From NCBI RefSeq assembly GCF_029543155.1, contig NZ_JARQXA010000006.1, forward strand, positions 1 through 64,000: a stretch of DNA of 64,000 nt, read 5' to 3'. Below are positions 35,585-44,408 of this stretch, one piece after another; position 1 is the stretch's first letter; each line of letters starts with the position of its first letter. Source of the stretch: Sphingomonas sp. HITSZ_GF. Its GTDB lineage: Bacteria; Pseudomonadota; Alphaproteobacteria; Sphingomonadales; Sphingomonadaceae. Both the position numbers and the translations under genes were made by a program. Under the pieces are notes generated by a model. That model did no database searches, was not told the origin of the DNA, and saw nothing but the letters and a program-made list of their open reading frames with translations.

Positions 35585-36724
35585 TCATTTCTGCGTCAGG
35601 TCGAACGCGGCGGTGTGGCCGTCGAGGATGTTGCGGGCGACGATCTGGGCATTGGCCATGGTCTCGGCCACCGCGGCGCGGCCGGCCTGCCAATGCTCGT
35701 GCATCGAGCGCGCCGAGAATTCGAAGTCGCGCGAGCCGCCTTCCCAGGCATTGGCGCGGTAGATCAGCTGGACGAGGCTGACCGGATATTCGGAAACGCG
35801 CTGCCGGATCTCCTGAACCTCGGGATCGGCGAGCAACTCGGGCGGCAGCTTGTCGAGCAGGCGGCAGACCATCTGGCGCTCCTGGCGCAGGCGCATCCGC
35901 TCGTCCGAGACGGCGCGGGTGCGGCTGGAGAAGCGGATCTCCTTTTCGCGGGCGATCACGTCGGTGATCGTGCGCGGCAGCTCGTCGGCGGCGGGGAAGA
36001 GATCGACCTGGAAGATCAGCGTCGCCGCATCCTGGCGATCGAGGATGTGGGTGAGCGGGGTGTTCGAGACGAGGCCGCCGTCCCAATACCAGCAGCCGTC
36101 GATCTTGACCGGGGGCAGGCCCGGCGGGAGGGCGCCCGAGGCCATGATGTGGCGCGCGTCGAGCGTTTCGTCGCGGGTGTCGAAATAGCGGAAATTGCCG
36201 CTCTGCAGCTCGACCGCGCCGACCGAGAGGCGGACTGGGCCATGGTTGAGCAGGTCCCAGTCGACCAGGCCGTCGAGCGTCTCCTTGAGCGGAGCGGTGT
36301 CGTAGAAGCTCAGCGCCTCGGGCGTGCCGGGCACGGCGAAGCCGGGGGGAAGCAGGCGCGGGCGGAAGAAGCCGGGGACGCCGCCGAGCATGACCATGCC
36401 GGCGGCCCATTCATGGCTGAACTCGCGCGCGGCATCGTTCAGCGGCAGCGAGACGTCGGGCAGGGCGGAAGTCGCCTGGTCCCAGAAGGCCTTGATCGCG
36501 GCGAGGCGCTTCTCGGGCGGGTTGCCGGCAAACAGCGCGGCGTTGACCGCGCCGATCGAGATGCCCGCCACCCAATCGACTTCGATCCCGGCGGTGTGGA
36601 GTTCCTCGATCACGCCGGCCTGATAGGCACCCAGCGCACCGCCGCCTTGCAGTACCAATGCGACCGTATCCGGAAGCGGCAGGCCGGGCGCTTGGCGGCG
36701 GGGGCGTGACTCGGCGTCTGCCAT
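35585..36724 (-). CDS. patatin-like phospholipase
   Basis: A 379-aa cytosolic serine hydrolase. The patatin domain shows the oxyanion loop GGGALGAYQAG (residues ~26-36), the nucleophile elbow GISIG (about 54-58) and the catalytic Asp in DGG (about 215). A C-terminal extension of the DUF3734 type follows. Substrates are likely acyl lipids; relatives next to bdhA genes are thought to act around polyhydroxyalkanoate metabolism. The start at 36724 follows AGGCAGGGGC; the open frame upstream to 36826 lacks similarity and would enter the divergent promoter region. Confidence 0.9.
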   Translation of the reverse strand: MADAESRPRRQAPGLPLPDTVALVLQGGGALGAYQAGVIEELHTAGIEVDWVAGISIGAVNAALFAGNPPEKRLAAIKAFWDQATSALPDVSLPLNDAAREFSHEWAAGMVMLGGVPGFFRPRLLPPGFAVPGTPEALSFYDTAPLKETLDGLVDWDLLNHGPVRLSVGAVELQSGNFRYFDTRDETLDARHIMASGALPPGLPPVKIDGCWYWDGGLVSNTPLTHILDRQDAATLIFQVDLFPAADELPRTITDVIAREKEIRFSSRTRAVSDERMRLRQERQMVCRLLDKLPPELLADPEVQEIRQRVSEYPVSLVQLIYRANAWEGGSRDFEFSARSMHEHWQAGRAAVAETMANAQIVARNILDGHTAAFDLTQK

Positions 36725-36843
36725 GCCCCTGCCTTGGCCGAAACGCCGGGCGGAGGAAAGTGTAACTTTCGTAAGGTTGACGGCGTGCAACCGGGCGCGG
36801 CTTGAGGCATTGTTGCGAAGCGCCAACGAGGAGGATGTGCCCC

Positions 36844-37737
36844 ATGCGGCTCGACGATATCGATCCCACCGACAACGCCCAGGACCTGGGAAGCGGGGGG
36901 GGCGGCGGTGGTGGCGGGTTCGGCCTGCTCGGGCTGCTGCCGCTTCTGCTGGGACGCGGCATGGGCTGCGGCAGCATCGCGATCATCGGCCTGATCGCCA
37001 TCGCCTATTTCGCGATGAGCGGCGGTGGCGGCGGGCTGCTGGGCGGCGCGGGCGGCGGCGGCACCGGCCAGTCGACCACCGCGGGCCAGAGCGGGCGCCA
37101 GGTCTGCACCGGCGACCGGCTGGAAGCGTGCCGGGTGATGCGCTCGGCGGACGATACCTGGGCAGCGATCTTCCGAGCCGAGGGCAAGCAATATCAGCCG
37201 GCGACGATCAAATTCTATGCCGGCAGCGTGCAATCGGGCTGTGGCGCGGCGAGCTCGGCGGTGGGCCCCTTCTACTGCCCGGCGGACCAGGGCGTGTATC
37301 TCGACACCAGCTTCTTCCAGGAACTGGCGCAGCGCTTCGGTGCCAAGGGCGACTTCGCCCGCGACTATGTGATCGCGCACGAGATGGGGCACCATATCCA
37401 GGATCTGCTCGGCGTCTCGACCGAAGTCTCGCGGCGCCAGGCGCGCGCCAGCCAGGCCGAGGGCAATGCGCTGTCGGTGCGGCTCGAGCTGCAGGCGGAC
37501 TGCTATGCCGGCGTCTGGGCGGCGAAGAACAAGGACCGGATCGAGCCGGGCGACATTGAGGAAGGCATGACCGCGGCGAACGCGATCGGCGACGACACGC
37601 TGCAGCGCCAGGCCCAGGGCACGGTGGTGCCGGAGAGCTTCACGCACGGCACCTCGGCGCAGCGCATGGCCTGGCTGCGCAAGGGGCTGGAGAGCGGCGA
37701 TCCGGCGGTGTGCGATACGTTTTCGGGGGGGATTTGA
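36844..37737 (+). CDS. YpfJ-type neutral zinc metallopeptidase
   Basis: A 297-aa protein with a glycine-rich N-terminus, one transmembrane helix (about residues 38-58) and a C-terminal zinc peptidase domain of family PF04228. The zinc motif HEMGHH is at about residues 180-185, after GVYLDTSFFQELAQRF, with a further conserved LELQADCYAGVWA. It is probably anchored in the inner membrane with the catalytic domain in the periplasm. The start at 36844 is fixed by GAGGAGG. It is divergent from the patatin gene with about 120 bases between. Confidence 0.9.
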   Translation: MRLDDIDPTDNAQDLGSGGGGGGGGFGLLGLLPLLLGRGMGCGSIAIIGLIAIAYFAMSGGGGGLLGGAGGGGTGQSTTAGQSGRQVCTGDRLEACRVMRSADDTWAAIFRAEGKQYQPATIKFYAGSVQSGCGAASSAVGPFYCPADQGVYLDTSFFQELAQRFGAKGDFARDYVIAHEMGHHIQDLLGVSTEVSRRQARASQAEGNALSVRLELQADCYAGVWAAKNKDRIEPGDIEEGMTAANAIGDDTLQRQAQGTVVPESFTHGTSAQRMAWLRKGLESGDPAVCDTFSGGI

Positions 37738-37743
37738 GGTAAT

Positions 37744-37824
37744 CCGTCATCCCGGCGAAAGCCGGGATCTCAGGCGATGGCGCGGAAGGAGCCGCCCGAG
37801 ACCCCGGCTTTCGCCGGGGTGACG
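37744..37824. repeat. REP-like paired palindrome
   Basis: CCGTCATCCCGGC-GAAA-GCCGGGATCTCAG and the inverse GAGACCCCGGC-TTTC-GCCGGGGTGACG are separated by about 27 bases. It ends only 22 bases before the alpha/beta-hydrolase start codon. Confidence 0.85.
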
Positions 37825-37845
37825 AAATGGCTATCTCCCGACCCC

Positions 37846-38598
37846 ATGACCGAAGAAACCATCGCTCCCGAAGCCCCCGAACGCCCCAAACTCGCCTATC
37901 ACCACACCCCCGGCGCCGGGCCGACGGTGATGTTCCTGTGCGGCTATGCTTCCGACATGCAAGGCACCAAGGCGTTGCACCTCGAGGCCTGGGCGAAGGC
38001 GAACGGCCGGGCGTTCCTGCGCTTCGATTATGCGGGCTGCGGCGAGAGCGAAGGCAATTTCGAGGACGAGACGCTCGCGAGCTGGCGCGACGATGCGATC
38101 CGGATGATCGAGGAGGTCGTGAAGGGGCCGGTGGTGCTGGTCGGCTCGTCGATGGGCGGCTGGATCATGGCGATGATCGCCAAGGCGCGGCCCGAGCTGG
38201 TCGCCGGGCTGGTCGGCATCGCCGCGGCGCCCGACTTCACCGACTGGGGCTTCACGATGGAGCAGAAGCTGGCGCTGCTGCAGAGCGGGCGGATCGAGAC
38301 GCCCAACGACTATGGCGATCAGCCGACGGTGACGACACGCGCCTTCTGGGCCTCGGGCGAGGCCAATCGCGTGCTCGTCCAGCCGATCGCCTGGGGCGGT
38401 CCGGTGCGGCTGCTCCAGGGACAGAAGGACAAGGAAGTGCCGTGGGAGCATGCGCCGCGGCTGGCGGCGGTGATCCGTTCAGACATGGTGCAGACTCTGC
38501 TGGTCAAGGACGCCGAGCACCGTTTCTCGCGCGAGCAGGACCTGGCCCTGATCGTGCGTGCGCTCGAGGAAGTCCTGTCGATATGCTCCCCCTCCTGA
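37846..38598 (+). CDS. alpha/beta-hydrolase
   Basis: A 250-aa cytosolic serine hydrolase with nucleophile elbow GSSMGG (about residues 102-107), a preceding FDYAGCGESEG loop and a C-terminal catalytic His in KDAEHRFSREQD. This is the usual order for the palmitoyl-thioesterase/ABHD10-like group. Substrate is unknown. ATG 37846 is the first Met after the REP-like element; no strong ribosome-binding site is seen. The next gene overlaps its last 16 bases, so translation is coupled. Confidence 0.88.
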   Translation: MTEETIAPEAPERPKLAYHHTPGAGPTVMFLCGYASDMQGTKALHLEAWAKANGRAFLRFDYAGCGESEGNFEDETLASWRDDAIRMIEEVVKGPVVLVGSSMGGWIMAMIAKARPELVAGLVGIAAAPDFTDWGFTMEQKLALLQSGRIETPNDYGDQPTVTTRAFWASGEANRVLVQPIAWGGPVRLLQGQKDKEVPWEHAPRLAAVIRSDMVQTLLVKDAEHRFSREQDLALIVRALEEVLSICSPS

Positions 38599-39341
38599 TC
38601 CTCGCCCTGCAGACCGCCCCGGCGCAGGCTGCGCCCGCCGCACCGGAAAAGGAGCCGCCGCGCTTCACCCAGTGCATGGACCTTGCCACCGGCGATCCCG
38701 CCAAGGCGCTGACCGACGCAGTGCAGTGGCGTTCCGAAGGCGGCGGGTTCCTGGCGCGGCAATGCCTGGGCGTGGCCTATGCCAATCAAGGGAAGTGGGC
38801 CGCCGCGGCGGGCACGTTCGAGGATGCCGCACGCGAGGCGGAAATCGCCAAGGATGCGCGCGCGCCGCAATTCTGGGCCTCCGCCGGCAATGCCTGGATC
38901 GCAGCGCGCGAGCCGGCCAAGGCGCGCGCGGCGATCGACGCGGCGCTGGCGGCCGGCACGCTGGCCGGGCTCGAGCTGGGCGAGGCGCATCTCGACCGCG
39001 GGCGCGCGATGGTCGCGCTGGGCGACATGGAGGCAGCGCGCAGCGACATCGACAAGGCGCTGACCTATGCCGCGAGCGATCCGCTCGCCTGGCTGCTCTC
39101 GGCGACGCTGGCGCGGCGCGGGGGCGATCTGCCGCGTGCGGCGAGCGACATCACCGAGGCGCTGCGCCGCTCGGGCGACGACCCCTCTGTCCAGCTCGAG
39201 GCGGGCAATATCGCCGCGGCGAGCGGCAACGAGGCGGACGCGCGGACGGCGTGGAGCCGGGTGATCGAGCTGGCGCCGGGCACCGCGCTCGCCACCGCCG
39301 CGCGCAACGCGCTGGCGCAGTTCTCGGCGACGGAGAAGTAG
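38583..39341 (+). CDS. exported TPR-repeat protein
   Basis: A 252-aa protein starting MLPLLILALQTAPAQAAPA, a signal peptide, followed by about five tetratricopeptide-like helix pairs, for example FWASAGNAWIAAREPAKARAAIDAALAA and EAHLDRGRAMVALGDMEAARSDIDKALTYA. TPR proteins act as periplasmic scaffolds; the partner is unknown. GAGGAAG precedes ATG 38583, which lies inside the end of the hydrolase gene (16-base overlap). Confidence 0.85.
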   Translation: MLPLLILALQTAPAQAAPAAPEKEPPRFTQCMDLATGDPAKALTDAVQWRSEGGGFLARQCLGVAYANQGKWAAAAGTFEDAAREAEIAKDARAPQFWASAGNAWIAAREPAKARAAIDAALAAGTLAGLELGEAHLDRGRAMVALGDMEAARSDIDKALTYAASDPLAWLLSATLARRGGDLPRAASDITEALRRSGDDPSVQLEAGNIAAASGNEADARTAWSRVIELAPGTALATAARNALAQFSATEK

Positions 39342-39349
39342 GCCTCCAG

Positions 39350-39454
39350 GCCCCTCCCCTTTAGGGGAGGGGTTGGGGTGGGGCCTGTCCGCCAGCTTTC
39401 GGTCTCGGTGAGACTCTGCCCCACCCCAAACCCCTCCCCCGAGGGGGAGGGGCT
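39350..39454. repeat. C-rich inverted repeat pair
   Basis: CCCCTCCCCTTTAGGGGAGGGG followed by TTGGGGTGGGGC is mirrored after a roughly 30-base spacer by GCCCCACCCCAAACCCCTCCCCC-GAG-GGGGAGGGGC. Inner and outer inverted repeats are nested. It is a second intergenic repeat family in this genome; shorter relatives stand at 48343 and 51599. Confidence 0.8.
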
Positions 39455-39497
39455 TACAGAATTGCACTCGCCGGCACCGCGCCCTATCTCCCCGCCC

Positions 39498-39953
39498 ATG
39501 CGCTATCTCCATACGATGATCCGCGTGACGGATCCCGACGCCACCATCGCCTTTTTCGAGCTGCTCGGCCTCAAGCAGGTCCGGCGGATGGACAATGAAG
39601 CGGGGCGGTTCTCGCTGATCTTCCTGGCCGCCGATGAGGATTCGAAGGGCGAGGGCAAGCGTGCCGATGCCGAGGTGGAGCTGACCTGGAACTGGCCGGC
39701 CGAGGACGGCAGCCCGGCGGAAGTCTATACCGGCGGGCGCAATTTCGGGCATCTGGCCTACCGCGTCGACAATATCTACGAGAGCTGCCAGCGGCTGATG
39801 GACGGCGGGGTGACGATCAACCGCCCGCCGCGCGACGGCAACATGGCGTTCGTCCGCACCCCCGACAACATCTCGATCGAGCTGCTCCAGGCGGGCGATC
39901 CGCTGCCGCCGGCCGAGCCCTGGGCATCGATGCCGAACACGGGGGCGTGGTAG
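39498..39953 (+). CDS. gloA: lactoylglutathione lyase (glyoxalase I)
   Basis: A 151-aa enzyme turning the hemithioacetal of methylglyoxal and glutathione into S-lactoylglutathione. Metal ligands fit glyoxalase I: His in [11 protein letters not shown] (about residue 5), Glu in VELTWNW (about 57), His in NFGHLAYRV (about 78) and Glu in ISIELLQ (about 125). No ribosome-binding site is evident before ATG 39498; initiation may be weak or near-leaderless. The nitronate monooxygenase gene overlaps its stop. gloB lies 1.5 kb downstream. Confidence 0.93.
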   Translation: MRYLHTMIRVTDPDATIAFFELLGLKQVRRMDNEAGRFSLIFLAADEDSKGEGKRADAEVELTWNWPAEDGSPAEVYTGGRNFGHLAYRVDNIYESCQRLMDGGVTINRPPRDGNMAFVRTPDNISIELLQAGDPLPPAEPWASMPNTGAW

Positions 39954-40975
39954 GCTATCTCGCGCGGATCGGGGCACGCGCCCCGATCGTGCAGGCGCCG
40001 ATGGCCGGCGCCGGCGGCCCTGCCCTGGCGATCGCGGCGATGCGCGGCGGCGCGGTGGGATCGCTGCCCTGCGCGATGCTGACGCCGGCTGAGATCGCCG
40101 CGCAGGTCGCCGCGGTGCGGGAGAGCGCCGAAGGCCCGCTCAACCTCAATTTCTTCTGCCACCATCTGCCCGAGCCGGCGCCCGACGAGATGGCATGGCG
40201 GGCGCTGCTCGCACCTTATTATGCCGCCGAGGGCGTCGAACCCGGCCCACCGCCGCCGCTGCGCCGGCCGTTCGATGCGGCCTTGTGCGAAGCGGTCGAG
40301 ACGGCGCGGCCCGCAATCGTCAGCTTCCATTTCGGCCTGCCCGATGCGGCGCTGCTCGCACGGGTGCGCGGCACCGGCGCGCAGCTATGGGGCAATGCGA
40401 CGACGGTGGCGGAGATGCGCTGGCTCGCGGCGCAGGGCGTCGATGCCGTGATCGCGCAGGGCGCCGAGGCGGGTGGGCATTCGGGCTGGTTCCTGGGCGA
40501 GGCGCATGCGCCGACGCCGCTTGCCGTGCTGCTTGCCGAGACGCTCGGGGTGCCGGTGATCGCGGCGGGCGGAATCGCCGATGGCGCGGACATCGCCCGG
40601 GCGCTGGCGGCGGGAGCGAGCGCGGTGCAGATCGGCACGGCGTTCCTCGCCGCGGCAGAGAGCAGCATCGCGGCACCGTTCCGCGCGCTGCTGGGCGCCG
40701 ATGTGCCCACCGGCTTCACCAACCTGTTCTCGGGCCGCGAGGCGCGGGGGATCGTCAACCGGCTGATGCGCGAGCTCGGCCCGATCCGCAGCGAAGCGCC
40801 GGCCTTTCCCTTTGCCTCGGCCGCGCTGGCGCCGCTGCGCAAGGCGGCGGAGGCGGACGGGCGCGGCGACTATTCGCCGCTCTGGGCGGGCACCGGGGTG
40901 GCGCGGGCGCGCGCGATGGCGGCCGAGCTGCTCGTCGGGCAGCTGGTGGAGGAGCTTGCGTCGGCACGTGCCTGA
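39947..40975 (+). CDS. nitronate monooxygenase (2-nitropropane-dioxygenase family)
   Basis: A 342-aa FMN-dependent TIM-barrel enzyme oxidising alkyl nitronates. Family marks are [16 protein letters not shown] (residues ~13-28), NLNFFCHH, the FMN-phosphate region [14 protein letters not shown] (about 165-178) and [32 protein letters not shown] (about 202-233). The start is GTG 39947, overlapping the end of gloA by seven bases, so the two are translationally coupled. Confidence 0.92.
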   Translation: MVGYLARIGARAPIVQAPMAGAGGPALAIAAMRGGAVGSLPCAMLTPAEIAAQVAAVRESAEGPLNLNFFCHHLPEPAPDEMAWRALLAPYYAAEGVEPGPPPPLRRPFDAALCEAVETARPAIVSFHFGLPDAALLARVRGTGAQLWGNATTVAEMRWLAAQGVDAVIAQGAEAGGHSGWFLGEAHAPTPLAVLLAETLGVPVIAAGGIADGADIARALAAGASAVQIGTAFLAAAESSIAAPFRALLGADVPTGFTNLFSGREARGIVNRLMRELGPIRSEAPAFPFASAALAPLRKAAEADGRGDYSPLWAGTGVARARAMAAELLVGQLVEELASARA

Positions 40976-40998
40976 CTGTATTGCTTTGATAATACAGT
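40975..40998. promoter_or_regulatory. perfect inverted repeat before a small lipoprotein gene
   Basis: ACTGTATT (40975-40982) and AATACAGT (40991-40998) are perfect eight-base arms around GCTTTGAT. The element is AT-rich and lies 15 bases before the next start codon. It could be an operator or a weak terminator; no T-run follows. Confidence 0.4.
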
Positions 40999-41013
40999 TG
41001 CGGGGTTGCGTAG

Positions 41014-41352
41014 ATGCGCGTGCATGCAGTTTTGCTGTTGCTGGCACTGGCGGGCTGCCACGGCGCGCAGCAGGTGGGCGTCGACATGGCGTTCGACGTC
41101 GACGACGACGGCGGGCGGTCCAGCGCCAAGTGCATCGCCTCGAGCGGCGGCGCCTGCCAGATCGAATTTCGTGGCGCTGGCGCGGTGCGCACGACGCTGC
41201 AGCCGGGCGAGATGCGCAGCTTCGCGCAGGTCCGGCCGGGCACGGTGGTGTGCATCGCTGCCGAGCTTGCCGACCTGGCGCGGTGCGAGCCGGTGACGCT
41301 CGCAGCGGGCTATGCGCGGATCCGCAAGGGGCGCTACAATCGGGTCGGCTGA
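41014..41352 (+). CDS. small lipoprotein of unknown function
   Basis: A 112-aa protein whose N-terminus MRVHAVLLLLALAGC is a clear lipobox (Cys 15). The mature part is about 97 residues with four further cysteines and looks beta-rich (CQIEFRGAGAVRTTLQPGEMRSFAQVRPGTVVCIAAEL). I recognise no family. It stands between the nitronate monooxygenase and gloB genes with its own inverted repeat upstream. Confidence 0.7.
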   Translation: MRVHAVLLLLALAGCHGAQQVGVDMAFDVDDDGGRSSAKCIASSGGACQIEFRGAGAVRTTLQPGEMRSFAQVRPGTVVCIAAELADLARCEPVTLAAGYARIRKGRYNRVG

Positions 41353-41424
41353 ACCCCTAAATTACGCGAAATTGGTGCAAAGCCTGGTTAACCGGCTACA
41401 AAGCCAGCGGGGGAGGAGGTTCAA

Positions 41425-42150
41425 ATGGCACTCGAGATCGTGCGCATCCCCGCGCTGAGCGACAACTATATCTGGCTGATCCACGACAAGCGCGCGGACA
41501 AGACCGCCGTGGTCGATCCCGGCGAGGCCGCGCCCGTGCTCGCCGAGCTCAAGCGGCGCAGCTGGAAGCTCAACGCGATCCTCAACACGCATTGGCACCC
41601 GGATCACACCGGCGGCAACGCGGCGCTCAAGGCCGAGACCGGCGCAGTGATCATCGCGCCTTCGGGCGAAGGCACACGCATCCCGGGCGCCGACTGGCTG
41701 GCGGGCGGCAACAACAAGATCAAGGTGGGCCAGCACGTGGCGCACATCCTCGAAGTGCCGGGGCACACCGCCGGGCACATCGCCTATCACTTCGCCGACG
41801 ACCAGATGCTGTTCGTGGGCGACACGCTGTTCGCGATGGGCTGCGGCCGGCTGTTCGAGGGGACCGCGGAGCAGATGTTCGGCAACATGCAGCTCTTCGC
41901 CAAGCTGCCGCCCGAGACCCAGGTTTACTGCGCGCACGAATATACCCAGGCGAACGGCCGCTTCGCGCTGACCATCGAGCCCGACAACGAAGCGCTGCAG
42001 GCGCGGATGGCCGAAGTCGACGCGCTGCGCGAAGCCGGCGAACCGACGGTGCCGACGACGATCGGCGCCGAGTTGGCGACCAACCCGTTCCTGCGTGCCG
42101 AAAGCGCCGAGCAGCTTGCCGAGCGCCGCGCCGCCAAGGATGCTTTTTGA
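41425..42150 (+). CDS. gloB: hydroxyacylglutathione hydrolase (glyoxalase II)
   Basis: A 241-aa binuclear metallo-beta-lactamase-fold hydrolase that splits S-lactoylglutathione into lactate and glutathione. The metal motif THWHPDHTGG is at residues ~54-63, with further ligands in VPGHTAGH (about 111), FVGDTLFAMGCGRLFEG (about 130) and YCAHEYTQAN (about 171). The C-terminal NPFLR motif is present. GGAGGAGG precedes the start. It completes the glutathione-dependent methylglyoxal pathway with gloA nearby. Confidence 0.96.
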   Translation: MALEIVRIPALSDNYIWLIHDKRADKTAVVDPGEAAPVLAELKRRSWKLNAILNTHWHPDHTGGNAALKAETGAVIIAPSGEGTRIPGADWLAGGNNKIKVGQHVAHILEVPGHTAGHIAYHFADDQMLFVGDTLFAMGCGRLFEGTAEQMFGNMQLFAKLPPETQVYCAHEYTQANGRFALTIEPDNEALQARMAEVDALREAGEPTVPTTIGAELATNPFLRAESAEQLAERRAAKDAF

Positions 42151-42201
42151 TCGACGGCGCGGTATAAGCATCGCAATGTCGGGGGCGACGGGAGACTAGA
42201 G

Positions 42202-42597
42202 ATGATCCGCTTCGCCTTGCCCGTGCTGATCCTGGGCGCCTGCGCCGCCAATGCAGCATTGCCGCAAAAGACGTCGAACCGGGACGACGCCAAGATCGCC
42301 AGGGCGCTGGAGGGGCTCACCGCCGGCGCGCCGCAGGATTGCATCGACCGGACCCGGGTGGGCGAGGTCCGCGGCTATCGCGACACGATCCTCTACGTCG
42401 GCGGCCGGAACAAGATCTGGCGCAACGATCCGATCGGCAGCTGCTCGGGCCTGGCGCAGGGCGACCTGCTGGTGGTGGAGAGCATGTCGGGCCGGATCTG
42501 CCGCGGCGACCGGGCGAGCACCCGGGCGCGGCTGGGCGGGATGCTGACGAGCAGCTGCGCGCTGGGCCCGTTCGTGCCCTATACGAGGGCGAAGTGA
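42202..42597 (+). CDS. exported small protein, first of a paralogous pair
   Basis: A 131-aa protein with an N-terminal signal sequence (MIRFALPVLILGACAANAA); the LGAC stretch could also be a lipobox. The mature domain shows DCIDRTRVGEVRGYRDTILYVGGRNKIWRNDPIGSCSGL, then VVESMSGRICRGDRAS. The same framework recurs in the next gene. Four cysteines are shared. The family has no assigned role that I know. GGGAGAC lies upstream, and the downstream gene overlaps its stop. Confidence 0.75.
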   Translation: MIRFALPVLILGACAANAALPQKTSNRDDAKIARALEGLTAGAPQDCIDRTRVGEVRGYRDTILYVGGRNKIWRNDPIGSCSGLAQGDLLVVESMSGRICRGDRASTRARLGGMLTSSCALGPFVPYTRAK

Positions 42598-43010
42598 AGG
42601 GGCGCGCGGTCGGCGTCGTCGCGATCCTCGGCGCGATCGCACTGGCCGGGTGCATGCCGAGCGCCCAGATGCAGGCGAGCGAGCAGGCCGAGGCGGCGAA
42701 GGAGCTGACCCAGGCGCTGGGCGACCGCACACCCGGCACGCCGCGCGATTGCATCTCTACCAGCGATTCCGATGCGCCGCAGGTGATCGACGACCACACC
42801 ATCCTCTACAAGCCGGTGGGCCGAACCTTGTGGCGCAACGACCTGGCGGCGAGCTGCCCGGGGCTGCGGCCCTACACCACGCTGATCGTCGAGGTGCACG
42901 GATCGCAGATCTGCCGCAACGACCGTTTCCGCGTGCTCGATCCGGGGACGACGATCCCCAGCGCCTATTGCATGTTCGGCAAGTTCACGCCGTACGAGAT
43001 GGCGAAATAG
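42594..43010 (+). CDS. small lipoprotein, second of a paralogous pair
   Basis: A 138-aa lipoprotein (VKGRAVGVVAILGAIALAGC, lipobox Cys ~20). Its domain is clearly related to the preceding gene: DCISTSDSDAPQVIDDHTILYKPVGRTLWRNDLAASCPGL, then VEVHGSQICRNDRFRV. The start is GTG 42594, whose GTGA overlaps the upstream TGA, so the two are translated as a unit. Function is unknown; duplication followed by divergence is evident. Confidence 0.75.
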   Translation: MKGRAVGVVAILGAIALAGCMPSAQMQASEQAEAAKELTQALGDRTPGTPRDCISTSDSDAPQVIDDHTILYKPVGRTLWRNDLAASCPGLRPYTTLIVEVHGSQICRNDRFRVLDPGTTIPSAYCMFGKFTPYEMAK

Positions 43011-43018
43011 GTCCCTAG

Positions 43019-43051
43019 TTCCTCCCCGAGGCAAGCTCGGGGAGGAATTTT
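43019..43051. terminator. terminator between the lipoprotein pair and hslU
   Basis: TTCCTCCCCGAG (43019-43030) pairs with CTCGGGGAGGAA (43036-43047) around GCAAG, and TTTT follows on the plus strand. On the minus strand the hairpin also follows the hslU stop but lacks a T-run. Confidence 0.85.
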
Positions 43052-43054
43052 GGG

Positions 43055-44347
43055 TCAGAGCACGTACCTGCTCAGGTCCGTATTCCGCGCCACCGCCGAC
43101 AGTTGGCCGTCGACATAGGCGCCGTCGATCACCAGCGTCTCGCCCTTGCGGTCCTCGGCGTCGAAGCTGATGTCCTCGAGCAGCTTCTCCATCACTGTCT
43201 GGAGCCGGCGGGCGCCGATATTCTCGACCTCGGCATTCACTTCGGCAGCGATCTTCGCGACGGCGCGGATGCCGTCCTCCGTAAAGTCGATCTGCACACC
43301 CTCGGTGCCGAGAAGTGCTGCATATTGCTGCACCAGGCTCGCCTTGGTGTCGGAGAGGATCGCGACGAAATCGGCCTCGGTCAGCGCCTTCAATTCGACG
43401 CGGATCGGCAGGCGGCCCTGAAGCTCGGGGAGCAGGTCGCTCGGCTTGGCGACATGGAAGGCGCCCGAGGCGATGAAGAGGATGTGATCGGTCTTCATCG
43501 GCCCATATTTGGTGGCGACCGTGGTGCCCTCGATCAGCGGCAGCAGATCGCGCTGCACGCCTTCGCGCGAGACCGAGCCGCCGCGCACGTCGCTCACCGC
43601 GATCTTGTCGATCTCGTCGAGGAAGACGATGCCGTTGGCTTCGGCATCGGCCAGGGCAACCCGGCTGACCTCGTCCTGGTCGAGGCGCTTGTCCGCCTCT
43701 TCCTCGACGAGCTTCTCCCAGGCGGCGCGGACGTTGAGCTTGCGGCGCTTGAGCGGCGAGCCCGACAGGCCCTTCATCATCTCGCCCAGGTTGATCATCT
43801 GCGGGGCGGCGCCCGGGATGTCGAAGGGCATCGAGGGCGCCTGCTCGACTTCGATCTCGATCTCCGAATTGTCGAGCGTGCCTTCGTGGAAGCGCTGGCG
43901 GAAGGCCTCGCGGGTGGCGGTGCTGCTGTCCTTGCCGGTGAGCGCATCGAGCAGGCGCTGCATCGCGGCTTCCTCGGCCTTGTCCTTCACCGCGGCGCGG
44001 CGGCGCTCCTTCTCGAGCCGGATCGCCTCCTCGACGAGGTCGCGGGCGATCTGCTCGACGTCGCGGCCGACATAGCCGACCTCGGTGAACTTGGTGGCCT
44101 CGACCTTGACGAAGGGCGCGTCGGCGAGCTTCGCCAGGCGGCGGCTGATCTCGGTCTTGCCGCAGCCGGTCGGCCCGATCATCAGGATGTTCTTCGGCGT
44201 CACCTCGTCGCGCAGATCGGCGCTGAGCTGCTGGCGGCGCCAGCGGTTGCGCAGCGCCACCGAGACGGCGCGCTTGGCGTCCTTCTGGCCGATGATGTGC
44301 GCGTCGAGGGCGGCGACGATCGCCTTGGGCGTGAGATTCTCGTTCAT
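43055..44347 (-). CDS. hslU: ATP-dependent protease ATPase subunit HslU
   Basis: A 430-aa AAA+ unfoldase that feeds substrates to HslV. Walker A GPTGCGKT lies near residues 58-65, followed by [18 protein letters not shown] (pore loop GYVG). The I-domain insertion covers about 110-235, Walker B is [11 protein letters not shown], and the C-terminal end SRYVL is the activating tail that docks into HslV. Length is normal. No strong ribosome-binding site precedes the start at 44347. It is the last gene of a block beginning with hslV, but two unrelated genes lie between them. Confidence 0.96.
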   Translation of the reverse strand: MNENLTPKAIVAALDAHIIGQKDAKRAVSVALRNRWRRQQLSADLRDEVTPKNILMIGPTGCGKTEISRRLAKLADAPFVKVEATKFTEVGYVGRDVEQIARDLVEEAIRLEKERRRAAVKDKAEEAAMQRLLDALTGKDSSTATREAFRQRFHEGTLDNSEIEIEVEQAPSMPFDIPGAAPQMINLGEMMKGLSGSPLKRRKLNVRAAWEKLVEEEADKRLDQDEVSRVALADAEANGIVFLDEIDKIAVSDVRGGSVSREGVQRDLLPLIEGTTVATKYGPMKTDHILFIASGAFHVAKPSDLLPELQGRLPIRVELKALTEADFVAILSDTKASLVQQYAALLGTEGVQIDFTEDGIRAVAKIAAEVNAEVENIGARRLQTVMEKLLEDISFDAEDRKGETLVIDGAYVDGQLSAVARNTDLSRYVL

Positions 44348-44408
44348 TGGGGGAATTGGGTCTCTGGCATTGTTTCGACCCCGGATGTCGGGTGTCGGGG
44401 CCGCCGCT

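Noticed and set aside
41378-41400. GGTTAACC-centred palindrome before gloB as a further LacI operator
   Set aside because: The core is GGTTAACC, not AACCGGTT, and the arms do not match; treated as chance.
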